Shown piece by piece: positions 25,362 through 33,196 of a DNA stretch of 64,000 nt (its first letter is position 1; every line of letters starts with the position of its first letter). The position numbers were made by a program, and so were the translations under genes. Source of the stretch: Streptomyces capillispiralis (lineage in GTDB: Bacteria > Actinomycetota > Actinomycetes > Streptomycetales > Streptomycetaceae); the NCBI RefSeq assembly GCF_007829875.1, contig NZ_VIWV01000001.1, positions 6,570,501 to 6,634,500 on the forward strand. Direction: 5' to 3'. A model generated the notes under the pieces. That model ran no database searches, was not told the DNA's origin, and worked only from the letters and a program-made list of their open reading frames with translations.

Positions 25362-26186
25362 ATGACCACCACCCTGCGGCCGGCCGAGCCGCTTCAGCAG
25401 AACGCCGACGGGACCCGCTCGCGCCGCTACCAGGTGTGCGTGAACAGCCGTCCCGTCGGCGGGATACACCTCGGCACCCATCCGGTCTTCGGCGACGCCG
25501 TGGCCCGGATCATCAGCCTGGCCATCGAGGAACCGGACCGCCGGCGCGGCCGGGGCACGGTGGCCGCGCTGGCCGCCGAGGAGGTGGCGCGCGGCTGGGG
25601 CTGCCGCCGCATCGAGGCGACGGTCCCCGCCGGCGCCGGGTCCGCCCTCGGCCTCGCCACGGCGCTCGGCTACGTCGTGCGCAACCGCAACATGGAGAAG
25701 CCCCTCGCCGCCGCGCCGCCCGCGCTGCCGCCGGGCAGCACCGCCCGGCCCATGACGGACGCGGAGTTCGGCCCCTGGCGGGCCAGGGGCACCGAGGAGT
25801 ACGTGCGCACCTGGGTCGCGCGCGGAGTGCCGGAGGCGGAGGCGCGCGCCAAGGCGGCGACGGACGACACCGAGCTGCTGCCCGACGGCCGCGCCACCGA
25901 GGGCATGCTCTTCACCGTCCTCGAACACGAGGGGACGGCGGTCGGCACCCTGTGGCTGGCGATGCGCGGGGAGGGCGCCTACGTCTTCGACGTGGAGGCC
26001 GACGCCGCCCACCGCGGGCGCGGCCACGGACGCACGCTCATGCTGCTCGCCGAGGCCCAGTCGATCGCCGCGGGCAAGCGCGTCCTCGGCCTCAACGTGT
26101 TCGCCGGCAACACACCGGCCGAGCGCCTCTACGACTCCCTCGGCTACGACACGACGCGCTACACCCTCTACAAGCCGCTGGTGTAG
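25362..26186 (+). CDS. Tandem-GNAT acetyltransferase
   Basis: The 274-residue protein carries two GNAT-like halves. The first has EEPDRRRGRGTVAALAAEEV (about residue 50); the second has EADAAHRGRGHGRTLMLLAE (about 213) and NVFAGNTPAERLYDSLGYDT. The C-terminal half keeps the better acetyl-CoA loop, so the N-terminal one may be structural. ATG 25362 is used; GTG 25359 is in frame directly before. There is no clear ribosome binding site. The substrate is unknown. Confidence 0.83.
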   Translation: MTTTLRPAEPLQQNADGTRSRRYQVCVNSRPVGGIHLGTHPVFGDAVARIISLAIEEPDRRRGRGTVAALAAEEVARGWGCRRIEATVPAGAGSALGLATALGYVVRNRNMEKPLAAAPPALPPGSTARPMTDAEFGPWRARGTEEYVRTWVARGVPEAEARAKAATDDTELLPDGRATEGMLFTVLEHEGTAVGTLWLAMRGEGAYVFDVEADAAHRGRGHGRTLMLLAEAQSIAAGKRVLGLNVFAGNTPAERLYDSLGYDTTRYTLYKPLV

Positions 26187-26195
26187 CAGCCGCGC

Positions 26196-26223
26196 GGGCG
26201 CCGGGAGCGGCCCCCGGGCGCCC
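26196..26223. terminator. Hairpin between convergent GNAT and DsbA-like genes
   Basis: GGGCGCC...GGCGCCC-type stem with one bulge lies in the 42-bp gap between convergent stops, so it could end both transcripts. Confidence 0.45.
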
Positions 26224-26228
26224 TGGGA

Positions 26229-26756
26229 TCAGCCGTCCTGCCCGGCCGCCAGCAGCCGGTCGGCGATCTCCTCGACGCGCTCGCGCAGGCCCTCCTGGCT
26301 CTTGCCCCCGTCCAGCCGCTCACCGCCGATGACGTACGTCGGGGTGCCGGTCACGCCGATCGCCTTGCCCTCCGCCTGGTCGGCGTCCACGATCAGGATG
26401 TGCCGTCCGTCGATCAGGGCGGTGTCGAACTCCTCCGCGTCCAGACCGAGTTCGGCCGCGACCTCGACCAGGAAGGCCTCGCCCCGGCGGTCCAGCTCCT
26501 CGACCCGCGCCAGCACCGCCTCGACGTACGGCCATCCGCTCCCCTGCTCCAGCGCCTCCTCGGCGGCCTGGGCGGCGGCGAAGGAGTGCTTGTGCTTCTC
26601 CAGGGGGAAGTGCCGCAGCCGCAGGTCCAGCCGGTCGCCGTAGCGGGCGCGCAGGGCGCGGAGGTCGTCGAGGGCACTGCGGCAGTCCGGACACTGCAGC
26701 TCGCACCAGACGTCGAGGACGGGCGCGGCGGGACGGGCGGGGGAGGAGTCGCTCAT
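26229..26756 (-). CDS. DsbA/FrnE-like thioredoxin-fold protein, cytosolic
   Basis: The 175-residue protein has a CPDC active site (VWCELQCPDCRSALDD near residue 21), a long helical insert and the cis-Pro strand TGTPTYVIGG near residue 142. There is no signal peptide, which separates it from periplasmic DsbA and fits cytosolic FrnE-type oxidoreductases. ATG 26756 was chosen because the fold begins shortly after it. It is convergent with the GNAT gene. Confidence 0.87.
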   Translation of the reverse strand: MSDSSPARPAAPVLDVWCELQCPDCRSALDDLRALRARYGDRLDLRLRHFPLEKHKHSFAAAQAAEEALEQGSGWPYVEAVLARVEELDRRGEAFLVEVAAELGLDAEEFDTALIDGRHILIVDADQAEGKAIGVTGTPTYVIGGERLDGGKSQEGLRERVEEIADRLLAAGQDG

Positions 26757-26998
26757 GCCCCCAGTCTCCCAGCCGGGCCCCGGACCACCCAATCCGACCT
26801 CGCGCTCGGCCTCACCGGCCCGTGCGCCGACCGAGGCGGCCGGTCACGGGGTCCGTGGCACGGGGGACCCACGGATGATCCCGACCCGGAGATGTCCCTG
26901 ATGTCCACCCCGCGGCATGGCCCCGCGGGGTCCGCCAGGTGCAGGATGGAAAGGACGGGGCACCCCGCCGCGACCGCACCCTGCCTTTGGAGGACCGG

Positions 26999-27436
26999 AT
27001 GATTGCCGAGACAGTCTGCGCCGCCGTGTCCGCGGCAGGCCTGGGCATCGCCGTCATCACGGCCTACCGCAAGCGTTTCCTCGCGGCGGCCCGCATCGCC
27101 GCCTACTCGCTCGTTCCCGTCGCCCTGGTGATGACCGGCGTCGTGGACTGGCTCGCCGACACCGCCTTCAGCCCGACGGCCTGGGCGGGCTTCGGACTGC
27201 TGGGCCTGTCCTGGGTGCTGTTCGCCACGACGCGCGCGGTGGAGCGCCGGCGCGGCGGCACCCGCAAGGAGCGCAAGGCGGCCCGGGCGGCGGCGGCCCC
27301 CGAAGCGGTGGCCCCCCGGGCTTCGGCGCCCTCCCTGGACCGGGGCACCCGCCCGGCCGCCCGGCCGGCGCCCGCCTCCCGGGGCGAGGACGACTTCAGC
27401 GACATCGAGGCCATCCTCAAGAAGCACGGCATATGA
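26999..27436 (+). CDS. Hypothetical membrane protein with conserved C-terminal tail
   Basis: The 145-residue protein has about three hydrophobic segments in the first 80 residues (VCAAVSAAGLGIAVITA, AAYSLVPVALVMTGVVDWL, AGFGLLGLSWVLFATT), then a basic Ala/Arg/Pro-rich linker and an acidic end, DDFSDIEAILKKHGI, which looks like a conserved interaction motif. GGAGG lies 6 nt before the ATG. The role is unknown. Confidence 0.75.
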   Translation: MIAETVCAAVSAAGLGIAVITAYRKRFLAAARIAAYSLVPVALVMTGVVDWLADTAFSPTAWAGFGLLGLSWVLFATTRAVERRRGGTRKERKAARAAAAPEAVAPRASAPSLDRGTRPAARPAPASRGEDDFSDIEAILKKHGI

Positions 27437-27611
27437 CCGTGCCTCACCGCGGGTGAACCGGGCGGGGACCAGCGGAAACGTCACAGGGTGTCCCCGGAGC
27501 GCCAGGAAGTGATCACAACCCGTACCGGAGATCGCGGATTCGGCGAACTCGCATGCTTTCCGTGAGTGTTGATCGCGTCGGGCGCTCCGGATGCGTCATC
27601 ATCGCGGCGAG

Positions 27612-27764
27612 ATGCTGGACACGACACAGAGCGATGCCGCGCCGCCGCAGGACGAGCCGCGCGGATGCCTCTTCGCCCTTTCCCAGCCACCGCTGATGAT
27701 CTTCCTTGCGGTGATCGGGTGTCTGCTGCTCACGGCTGCCCTGCACGACCTGCTGTGGCTGTGA
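27612..27764 (+). CDS. Small membrane protein, 50 aa
   Basis: The 50-codon ORF from ATG 27612 encodes a polar, acidic N-terminus (LDTTQSDAAPPQDEPRG) and one strong membrane helix (PPLMIFLAVIGCLLLTAALH). Codon use is GC3-rich like the neighbours. A short GCGAG precedes the ATG, so translation initiation is not certain. It lies between the 145-aa membrane protein gene and a convergent CGNR gene. The function is unknown. Confidence 0.55.
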   Translation: MLDTTQSDAAPPQDEPRGCLFALSQPPLMIFLAVIGCLLLTAALHDLLWL

Positions 27765-27885
27765 GCCGTACCCGCGGTACCCGGCGTCACCCGTCGGGAC
27801 CGCGTCGGCACGGCATCGAAAGCCCCACCGTCCCGCCCGGACGGCACCCGGTTCGACCGCGCCCGGCCTGGCGGAGCCCGCCCGG

Positions 27886-28446
27886 TCAGCCCGCCGCCTC
27901 CTTGCGCCGCGCCCGGTAGGCGGCGACATGCAGGCGGTTGCCGCAGGTACGGCTGTCGCAGTACCGGCGCGAGCGGTTGCGGGAGAGATCGACGAAGGCG
28001 TGCCGGCAGTCCGGGGCCTCGCAGCGCCGCAGCCGCTCCTGCTCCCCGGCGACCACGAAGAACGCCAGCGCCATCCCGCAGTCGGCGGCCAGGTGGTCGG
28101 CCACGGAGGCGCCGGGCGCGAAGTAGTGCACATGCCAGTCGTAGCCGTCGTGGTCGGTGAGCCGGGGAGTGGTCCCCGCGGCCGCGATCAGCTCGTTGAT
28201 CAGCCCGGCGGCGGCGCGGGCGTCGGCGGCGGCGAAGACCGCCGAGAACCGGGAGCGGATCTTGCGGACCGCGGCCAGGTCGAACTCCGTGAGCACCCCC
28301 ACCTCGCTGACCTGGTGCTGCTGCACGAACACCTCAAGAGCCGCGACGTCCGGCAGTCCGTCCGGAGCCGTGTCCTCCTCCGGTGCGGTGTTCACCAGAT
28401 CCACCACGGTGTCGAGTGCGCACCGGGTGTCGTGGGTGATCAGCAC
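27886..28446 (-). CDS. CGNR zinc-finger protein
   Basis: The 186-residue protein has an N-terminal ABATE-like domain (DTRCALDTVVDLVNTAPE and HYFAPGASVADHLAADCGMAL) and a C-terminal CGNR zinc finger: RRCEAPDCRHAFVDLSRNRS followed by RRYCDSRTCGNRLHVAAYRA. CGNR fingers bind nucleic acid and mark putative stress-related regulators. GTG 28446 (protein MLITHDTRC...) has GGGAG 7 nt upstream. Longer in-frame readings run into the repeat region and are not believed. It lies downstream of ssgB on the same strand, separated by a terminator. Confidence 0.88.
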   Translation of the reverse strand: MLITHDTRCALDTVVDLVNTAPEEDTAPDGLPDVAALEVFVQQHQVSEVGVLTEFDLAAVRKIRSRFSAVFAAADARAAAGLINELIAAAGTTPRLTDHDGYDWHVHYFAPGASVADHLAADCGMALAFFVVAGEQERLRRCEAPDCRHAFVDLSRNRSRRYCDSRTCGNRLHVAAYRARRKEAAG

Positions 28447-29096
28447 GATTAGCTCCCTGGCCTGGGGGGTCGGGCGGGCGCCCGCCGATGCTGGCCGATG
28501 GTAGTGGCTCCGGCGTGCACCGCACCTCCCCGCTCCGCACATGGCTTCGAATCCAACGCCGGAACCCCCGCCGCCGTTCCCGCCCACCGACCGAACCACC
28601 CCGTACACACCGGCCGGCCCACCCCGACACGCCGGCCGACCCGCCCCGACGCACAGGCCGACCCGGCCCGACACACCGGCCGACCCGCCCCGACGCACAG
28701 GCCGACCCGGCCCGACACACCGGCCGACCCGCCCCGACGCACAGGCCGACCCGGCCCGACGCACGGCCCGCATCCCCCGACGCACGGCCCGGAACGCCCC
28801 CTACGCCCTCCCCGGAGTGCACTTTGACACGCCCCCCGCAGCACCCCGGGCGCACGGCCCAGAGTGTCCCGACACGACCCGGGCGCCCCCCGACGCAAGA
28901 CCCGGAACGCCTCGGCCGCTCGGCCCGCAGCACCCCGACGCACGGCCCCTACCGCCCCGCCGCACGCGGCTCGCGTCGCCGCCCCCCGGCGTACGACCCA
29001 GAACGCCCCGGCCGCACGGCCTGATGCAGCACCCCGGGCGCACGCCCGGAAAACCCCGGCCGCACCGCTCCCGGCCCCCCCAGCACCCGCGACGCA
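28447..29096. repeat. Degenerate GC-rich repetitive gap, no supported gene
   Basis: This 650-bp stretch is built from variants of CCGACGCACGGCCC and CCGACCCGSCCCGAC words, strongly C-biased on the plus strand. All frames stay open because the repeats lack stops, giving arginine/proline- or glycine-rich pseudo-products with no start signals. I read it as non-coding. Confidence 0.7.
28636..28767. repeat. 44-bp tandem direct repeat (about 2.8 copies) of paired 22-bp units
   Basis: Copies start at 28636, 28680 and 28724. The first two are identical over 44 bp; the third matches for 37 bp. Each copy is two 22-bp halves that share the opening CCGACCC and differ at three positions. A degenerate copy precedes the array. 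The period of 22 bp is about two helical turns. Confidence 0.9.
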
Positions 29097-29142
29097 CGGC
29101 TCAGGGGCGCCCCGGACAAGCGTCCGGGGCGCCCCTGAGCCG
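29097..29142 (-). terminator. Very strong terminator downstream of ssgB
   Basis: A perfect 21-bp stem (29097-29117 with 29122-29142) closes a 4-nt loop (AAGC). It lies about 160 bp after the ssgB stop on the minus strand and closes the repeat region. Confidence 0.8.
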
Positions 29143-29300
29143 TCCGCGCGGCGCCGCGCGGCGCACAACGGCGCCTCCCCGCGGAGTCCCGCGGCGTCGG
29201 CGCCGGTGCGTGTGAGCCGTATACGGATGCCCGTATGCGGTGGTGCAGGCCCGAGCCGTCACCCCGAGTCGACGGCGCCGGGCTGTCCTGAGGCTCCCGC

Positions 29301-29714
29301 CTAGCTTTCCGCCAGGATGTGCGAGAGCTCCTGATCGAGATCGAAGTGCCGGTGTTCCGTGCCGGGCGGCACGGCGGCGTCGGTGCGCTTCAGGAAGGAC
29401 TCCAGAGCGCGTGCCGGGGCCTCGAGCAGCGCCTCTCCCTCCGGCGAGCTCAGGGCGATGCAGACGACGCCCTGACCGTGGCTGCGCGACGGCCAGACGC
29501 GGACGTCGCCGGTGCCCGTGGGGCGGTGAAGTCCCTCGGCGAGGAGGTCGCGGGCGAACACCCACTCGACGGTTTCCTCGGCTCCGGTGTGGAAGGTGGC
29601 GTGCACGGCGTAGGGGTCGGCCGTGTCGTACCGCAGGCCTGCGGGGACAGGCAGGGAGGACTCGCTCGACACAACGAGGCGCAGGTGCAGCTCGCAGCTG
29701 ACCGTGGTGTTCAT
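29301..29714 (-). CDS. ssgB: Sporulation cell-division protein SsgB
   Basis: The 137-residue protein (MNTTVSCELHLRLVVSSESS at the start, DPYAVHATFHTGAEETVEWV, FARDLLAEGLHRPTG, VRVWPSRSHGQGVVCIALSS) is a full SALP/SsgA-like protein. Its length and sequence agree with SsgB, the best conserved member. SsgB recruits FtsZ to future septum sites during sporulation in aerial hyphae, with SsgA. ATG 29714 is used. It is divergent from the PGPGW gene. In S. coelicolor ssgB depends on sigma-H; I could not define that promoter here. Confidence 0.95.
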   Translation of the reverse strand: MNTTVSCELHLRLVVSSESSLPVPAGLRYDTADPYAVHATFHTGAEETVEWVFARDLLAEGLHRPTGTGDVRVWPSRSHGQGVVCIALSSPEGEALLEAPARALESFLKRTDAAVPPGTEHRHFDLDQELSHILAES

Positions 29715-29905
29715 AAGCGCCAGGGCCTTTCGCTCAGTGTGCGCTCGGGGATTCGCACGTCGGCGAAATCGACATGCCACCTACGGTGCCGTTGTAAACC
29801 CCTCTGAGTGTTTTGCGTGTGTTTACGTAACTCTTCCGGCCGAGAGATCGTTCGCGGCCTGCGTCCATTCCGGTGATGTGATTCGCTCGGGTAGTGTTTG
29901 GCTGT

Positions 29906-30364
29906 ATGAACACGGGGAGTAGCAAACCCGGCGAGGCCGCCGTGGCGGCCCACGGGGCGACGCGTGACGAGAGCGAGAGCCGGGACGAGCGGGGGCTCGG
30001 CTCGAGGGCGCCGGAATTCATCAAGGCACGGCGTGCACTGCACCTGAGCTGGCAGGTCGGCGTCTTCATCGTCGGCCTCGCGGTCGTGGTGACCGGCATC
30101 ATCATGCTGCCGTTGCCCGGTCCGGGGTGGGTGGTGATCTTCGGCGGCATGGCGATCTGGGCGACCGAGTTCGTCTGGGCCCAGCTGGTGCTGCGCTGGA
30201 CCAAGCGCAAGGTCACCGAGGCGGCGCAGCGCGCCCTGGATCCCAAGGTGCGGCGCCGGAACATCATCCTGACCTCGATCGGTGTGGTGATCGTGGCCGT
30301 GCTGGCGGGGATCTACCTGTGGAAGTTCGGTCTCGTGATGCCCTGGAAGATCAAGGACCAGTGA
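29906..30364 (+). CDS. PGPGW-domain membrane protein (TIGR02611-like)
   Basis: The 152-residue protein has an acidic N-terminus, then helix 1 (VGVFIVGLAVVVTGIIMLPL), the signature LPGPGWVVIFGGMAIWATEF, a basic loop (LRWTKRKVTEAAQRALDPKV) and helix 3 (IILTSIGVVIVAVLAGIYL). These features define the actinobacterial PGPGW membrane family of unknown function. TAGTGT at 29891-29896 is 9 nt before ATG 29906 and there is no Shine-Dalgarno, suggesting a leaderless mRNA. Confidence 0.87.
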   Translation: MNTGSSKPGEAAVAAHGATRDESESRDERGLGSRAPEFIKARRALHLSWQVGVFIVGLAVVVTGIIMLPLPGPGWVVIFGGMAIWATEFVWAQLVLRWTKRKVTEAAQRALDPKVRRRNIILTSIGVVIVAVLAGIYLWKFGLVMPWKIKDQ

Positions 30365-30442
30365 CCCGCGGCGGGGGTGGGTCCTCCCGCCCCCGCTGGT
30401 CACGGGCACCCGCTGACATGGGGTAATGTTCTTCCTGCGTCC

Positions 30443-30514
30443 GGGCGATTAGCTCAGTGGGAGAGCGCTTCGTTCACACCGAAGAGGTCACTGGTTCGAA
30501 CCCAGTATCGCCCA
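30443..30514 (+). tRNA. tRNA-Val (anticodon CAC), copy A
   Basis: The 72-nt cloverleaf has acceptor GGGCGAT/ATCGCCC, anticodon stem CTTCG/CGAAG around TTCACAC, and T arm ACTGG-TTCGAAC-CCAGT. The discriminator is A and CCA is not encoded. TAATGT at 30424-30429 is a good -10 candidate. Confidence 0.97.
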
Positions 30515-30526
30515 CCGGATCAAGAT

Positions 30527-30561
30527 GACGGCCCGGCTCACGATTCGTGAGCCGGGCCGTC
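30527..30561 (+). terminator. Terminator after tRNA-Val(CAC) copy A
   Basis: GACGGCCCGGCTCACG pairs with its complement over 16 bp around a 3-nt loop, 12 nt after the tRNA. Confidence 0.8.
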
Positions 30562-30800
30562 TCGTCGTGTGCGCCCCGTGCTCGTCCGGGGCGAGGCCAG
30601 GCGGTGGCCGGGCCGTTCCGCTTCCGGCCGCCTTCATCCAACCGTAACCTTCCCCGCCGTCCGCCCCGGCCGGCCCGCCGGTGTTCGATGGGTCGGCCGC
30701 GGGGCGCCGACCTGCGCATTTCCGCCCGAGGTCAGGGCGGCGGCCGACGCGGTCGCCGCTTCCGCCGGGACGAGGCGGCCATGAATTCCTGTCCGAATCA

Positions 30801-30829
30801 TTGACGTGCCCGTAGGCCCTCCGTAACTT
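30801..30829 (+). promoter_or_regulatory. Consensus-like vegetative promoter of the sugar operon
   Basis: TTGACG (30801-30806) and TAACTT (30824-30829) are separated by exactly 17 bp, a near-consensus principal-sigma promoter. Transcription should begin near 30836. Confidence 0.7.
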
Positions 30830-30837
30830 GTGGCAGC

Positions 30838-30860
30838 AAGCGCTTACTTGAAACGATTCA
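30838..30860 (+). promoter_or_regulatory. LacI-family operator-like palindromes overlapping the transcription start
   Basis: AAGCGCTT (30838-30845) is a perfect palindrome and TGAAACGATTCA (30849-30860) is a near-perfect one with the central CG typical of LacI/GalR sites. They sit just downstream of the -10, ideal for repression. No LacI-type gene lies next to the operon in this window. Confidence 0.6.
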
Positions 30861-30893
30861 TGGGGCGGAAAGCGAACGTCGCGGGAGGCTCGA

Positions 30894-32195
30894 ATGCAGC
30901 AGGGCAGGGACGCGGAGGGGCGTACCGGTAGGCGGACGATCCTCAAAGCGGCGGGGGCCTCGCTGGCCGTCGCGGGGCTGGGTGCGACGGCCACCGCCTG
31001 CGGTGGCGGCAGCGGCTCGGGGGACGGGACGGTGACGATCCGTTACTCCTGGTGGGGTGCCGAGGACCGGGCCGAGCGCATCAACAAGACCATCGCGCTC
31101 TTCGAGAAGAAGTACCCGAAGATCAAGGTGAAGACCGACTTCCAGCAGTACACCGACTTCTGGAAGAAGTTCAACACCCAGGCCTCCGGCGGGAATCCGC
31201 CGGACGTCTTCCAGAATGCCATCGGTTTTCTCCGCAAATACGACGCGAAGAATGTGCTGCTCGATCTCGGTGAGCAGGTGAAGGCGGGCAATCTCTCCAT
31301 GGGCGGCTTCCGGGCGGGCCTGGAGAAGTTCGGCGAGGTCGACGGCAAACTCCTCGGTGTGCCGGTCGGCTCCAACTCGCTGGCCCTCGTCATCGACAAA
31401 CCCGTCTACACCAAGGCCGGCGTCACCCCCGAACAGGGCTGGACCTGGGACGACTTCGACGCGGCGATGGTGAGGATCCGCGACCGGGCGGGCCGGGCCG
31501 GGGACAGCGGCATGTACGGCGTCATGTACCTCTACGACCTGTACCTGCGCCAGAACGGCAAGGCGTTCTTCACCGAGGACGGACTCGGTTTCACCGAAGC
31601 GGATCTGACCGAGTGGTGGACCAAGGCGGAGAAGGGCGTGAAGACAGGCCTGTACGCCGACGCCAAGAAGGTCGTCCAGGTCAAGCCCAAGTCTGCCCTC
31701 TCCGCGGAACTCGCGGGCAGCGAGTTCACCTGGGACAACTTCACCGTCCGCTACACCTCCGAGGGCAAGAGCGAGTACGGACTCGCCCCCATTCCCACCA
31801 CGGACGGCAAGAAGACCGGCCAGTACCTCGGCTCCCTGATGCTGAGCGCCTCCAAGCGCACCCAGCACCCCAAGGAGGTCGCCCAGTTCATCGACTTCAT
31901 GGTGCACGACCCCGAGGTCGCCAAGATCATGGGCTACGACCGCGGCGTGCCCGCGACCGAGGCCCAGTACCAGGCGTACCAGCCGACCGACCCGGTCAAC
32001 CAGGCGATCGCCGCCTACGAGGAGTCCCTCGTCGAGGCGGGCGTGCTGGAGACCATCACCCCGCACCCGAACGGCGCCGACATCTGCGAGGCCGCCTTCC
32101 TGCGCATCGCCGAGGAGATGGCCCTCGGCAAGCGGTCCGTGAGCGAGGCCGTCGAGCAGTTCTTCACCGAGTCGAAGACGGCTCTCGCCGGCTGA
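30894..32195 (+). CDS. ABC sugar-binding lipoprotein
   Basis: The 433-residue protein has a twin-arginine-like N-terminus (TGRRTILKAAG) ending in a lipobox (ATAC) near residue 40, then an extracellular solute-binding family 1 fold (TIRYSWWGAEDRAERINKTI, NPPDVFQNAIGFLRKYDAKN, YLGSLMLSASKRTQHPKEVA). The ligand should be a sugar or oligosaccharide. GGGAGG precedes ATG 30894. It shares one base with the next gene (TGATG) and heads the operon. No ATPase gene is present; Streptomyces sugar importers commonly share MsiK. Confidence 0.92.
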   Translation: MQQGRDAEGRTGRRTILKAAGASLAVAGLGATATACGGGSGSGDGTVTIRYSWWGAEDRAERINKTIALFEKKYPKIKVKTDFQQYTDFWKKFNTQASGGNPPDVFQNAIGFLRKYDAKNVLLDLGEQVKAGNLSMGGFRAGLEKFGEVDGKLLGVPVGSNSLALVIDKPVYTKAGVTPEQGWTWDDFDAAMVRIRDRAGRAGDSGMYGVMYLYDLYLRQNGKAFFTEDGLGFTEADLTEWWTKAEKGVKTGLYADAKKVVQVKPKSALSAELAGSEFTWDNFTVRYTSEGKSEYGLAPIPTTDGKKTGQYLGSLMLSASKRTQHPKEVAQFIDFMVHDPEVAKIMGYDRGVPATEAQYQAYQPTDPVNQAIAAYEESLVEAGVLETITPHPNGADICEAAFLRIAEEMALGKRSVSEAVEQFFTESKTALAG

Positions 32196-33196
32196 TGGGA
32201 AGCGCCGTGACACACGCCCCTGCGACGGAGGTCCCGACGACGGACCCCGAGCCGCGGCACGGTCCGGTGAAGTCCCCGCGCCCCGCCGCCCTCAAGCGGC
32301 GGGGCCGCCGGGAGAACCTGGCCGGCTACCTCTTCATGTCCCCCTGGATCGCCGGATTCCTGCTGCTGACGGCGGGGCCGATGGTCGCCTCGCTCTACTT
32401 CGCCTTCACCGACTACAACCTGTTCGACGCGCCCCGGTGGATCGGCCTGGACAACTTCTCCGAGATGTTCTCCGATCCGCGCTGGCGCCACTCGGTGCAG
32501 GTCACGCTCTGGTACGTCGTCGTCGGCACGCCCATCAAGCTGGCCGCCGCCCTCGGCGTGGCCCTGCTGCTGGCGCAGAAACGGCGCGGACAGGCCTTCT
32601 ACCGGGCGGCCTTCTACGCGCCCTCGCTGATCGGCGCGAGCGTCTCCGTCGCCATCGTGTGGAAGGCGATCTTCTCGGACGACGCGGTCGTCGACCGTAC
32701 GCAGAAGCTCTTCGGCGTGGATGTCGGCGGCTGGACCGGTGACCCGGACCTGATCATCTACAGCCTGGTGGCGCTGACCGTCTGGCAGTTCGGCGCCCCG
32801 ATGGTGATCTTCCTGGCCGGCCTCAAGCAGGTGCCGCGCGAACTGTACGAGGCGGCGGACGTCGACGGGGCGGGCAGGTTCCGGCAGTTCTGGAGCATCA
32901 CCCTGCCGATGATCTCGCCGGTGCTGTTCTTCAACGTCCTGCTGGAGACGATCCACTCGTTCCAGATCTTCAGCTCGGCCTACATCGTCGGCGGCGGCGC
33001 CGGGGGCAACGCCTGCGGTCCGGCCGACGGTTCGATGGTCTACACCTGTTATCTGTATGTCCAGGGCTTCGAGAACAGCCGGATGGGCCTGGCCTCCGCC
33101 ATGGCGTGGATGCTGCTGGTCGCGGTCGCCCTGGTCACGGCGGTGCTGTTCTGGTCCCAGAAGCGCTGGGTGCACTACGAGGAGGGCGGCCGATGA
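32195..33196 (+). CDS. ABC sugar permease, first subunit
   Basis: The 333-residue MalF-like permease has about six membrane helices and the EAA loop ELYEAADVDGAGRFRQFWSI near residue 220. The N-terminus is a long cytoplasmic basic tail (LKRRGRRENLAGYLFMSPWI follows). ATG 32195 overlaps the binding-protein stop by one base; GTG 32207 is a possible alternative. It overlaps the second permease by ATGA. Confidence 0.92.
   Translation: MGSAVTHAPATEVPTTDPEPRHGPVKSPRPAALKRRGRRENLAGYLFMSPWIAGFLLLTAGPMVASLYFAFTDYNLFDAPRWIGLDNFSEMFSDPRWRHSVQVTLWYVVVGTPIKLAAALGVALLLAQKRRGQAFYRAAFYAPSLIGASVSVAIVWKAIFSDDAVVDRTQKLFGVDVGGWTGDPDLIIYSLVALTVWQFGAPMVIFLAGLKQVPRELYEAADVDGAGRFRQFWSITLPMISPVLFFNVLLETIHSFQIFSSAYIVGGGAGGNACGPADGSMVYTCYLYVQGFENSRMGLASAMAWMLLVAVALVTAVLFWSQKRWVHYEEGGR

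Larger units (their letters stand above)
30562..30893 (+). promoter_or_regulatory. Intergenic region before the sugar-import operon
   Basis: No gene was found in 330 bp. The last 95 bp contain a promoter and two operator-like palindromes, listed separately. Confidence 0.6.

Noticed and set aside
28636-28767. CRISPR array
   Set aside because: The repeats are directly adjacent with no unique spacers, and no cas genes are present.
27886-28785. Extended CGNR protein of 299 aa
   Set aside because: The extra N-terminus is translated from the tandem repeats; GTG 28446 has a ribosome binding site and gives the usual family length.
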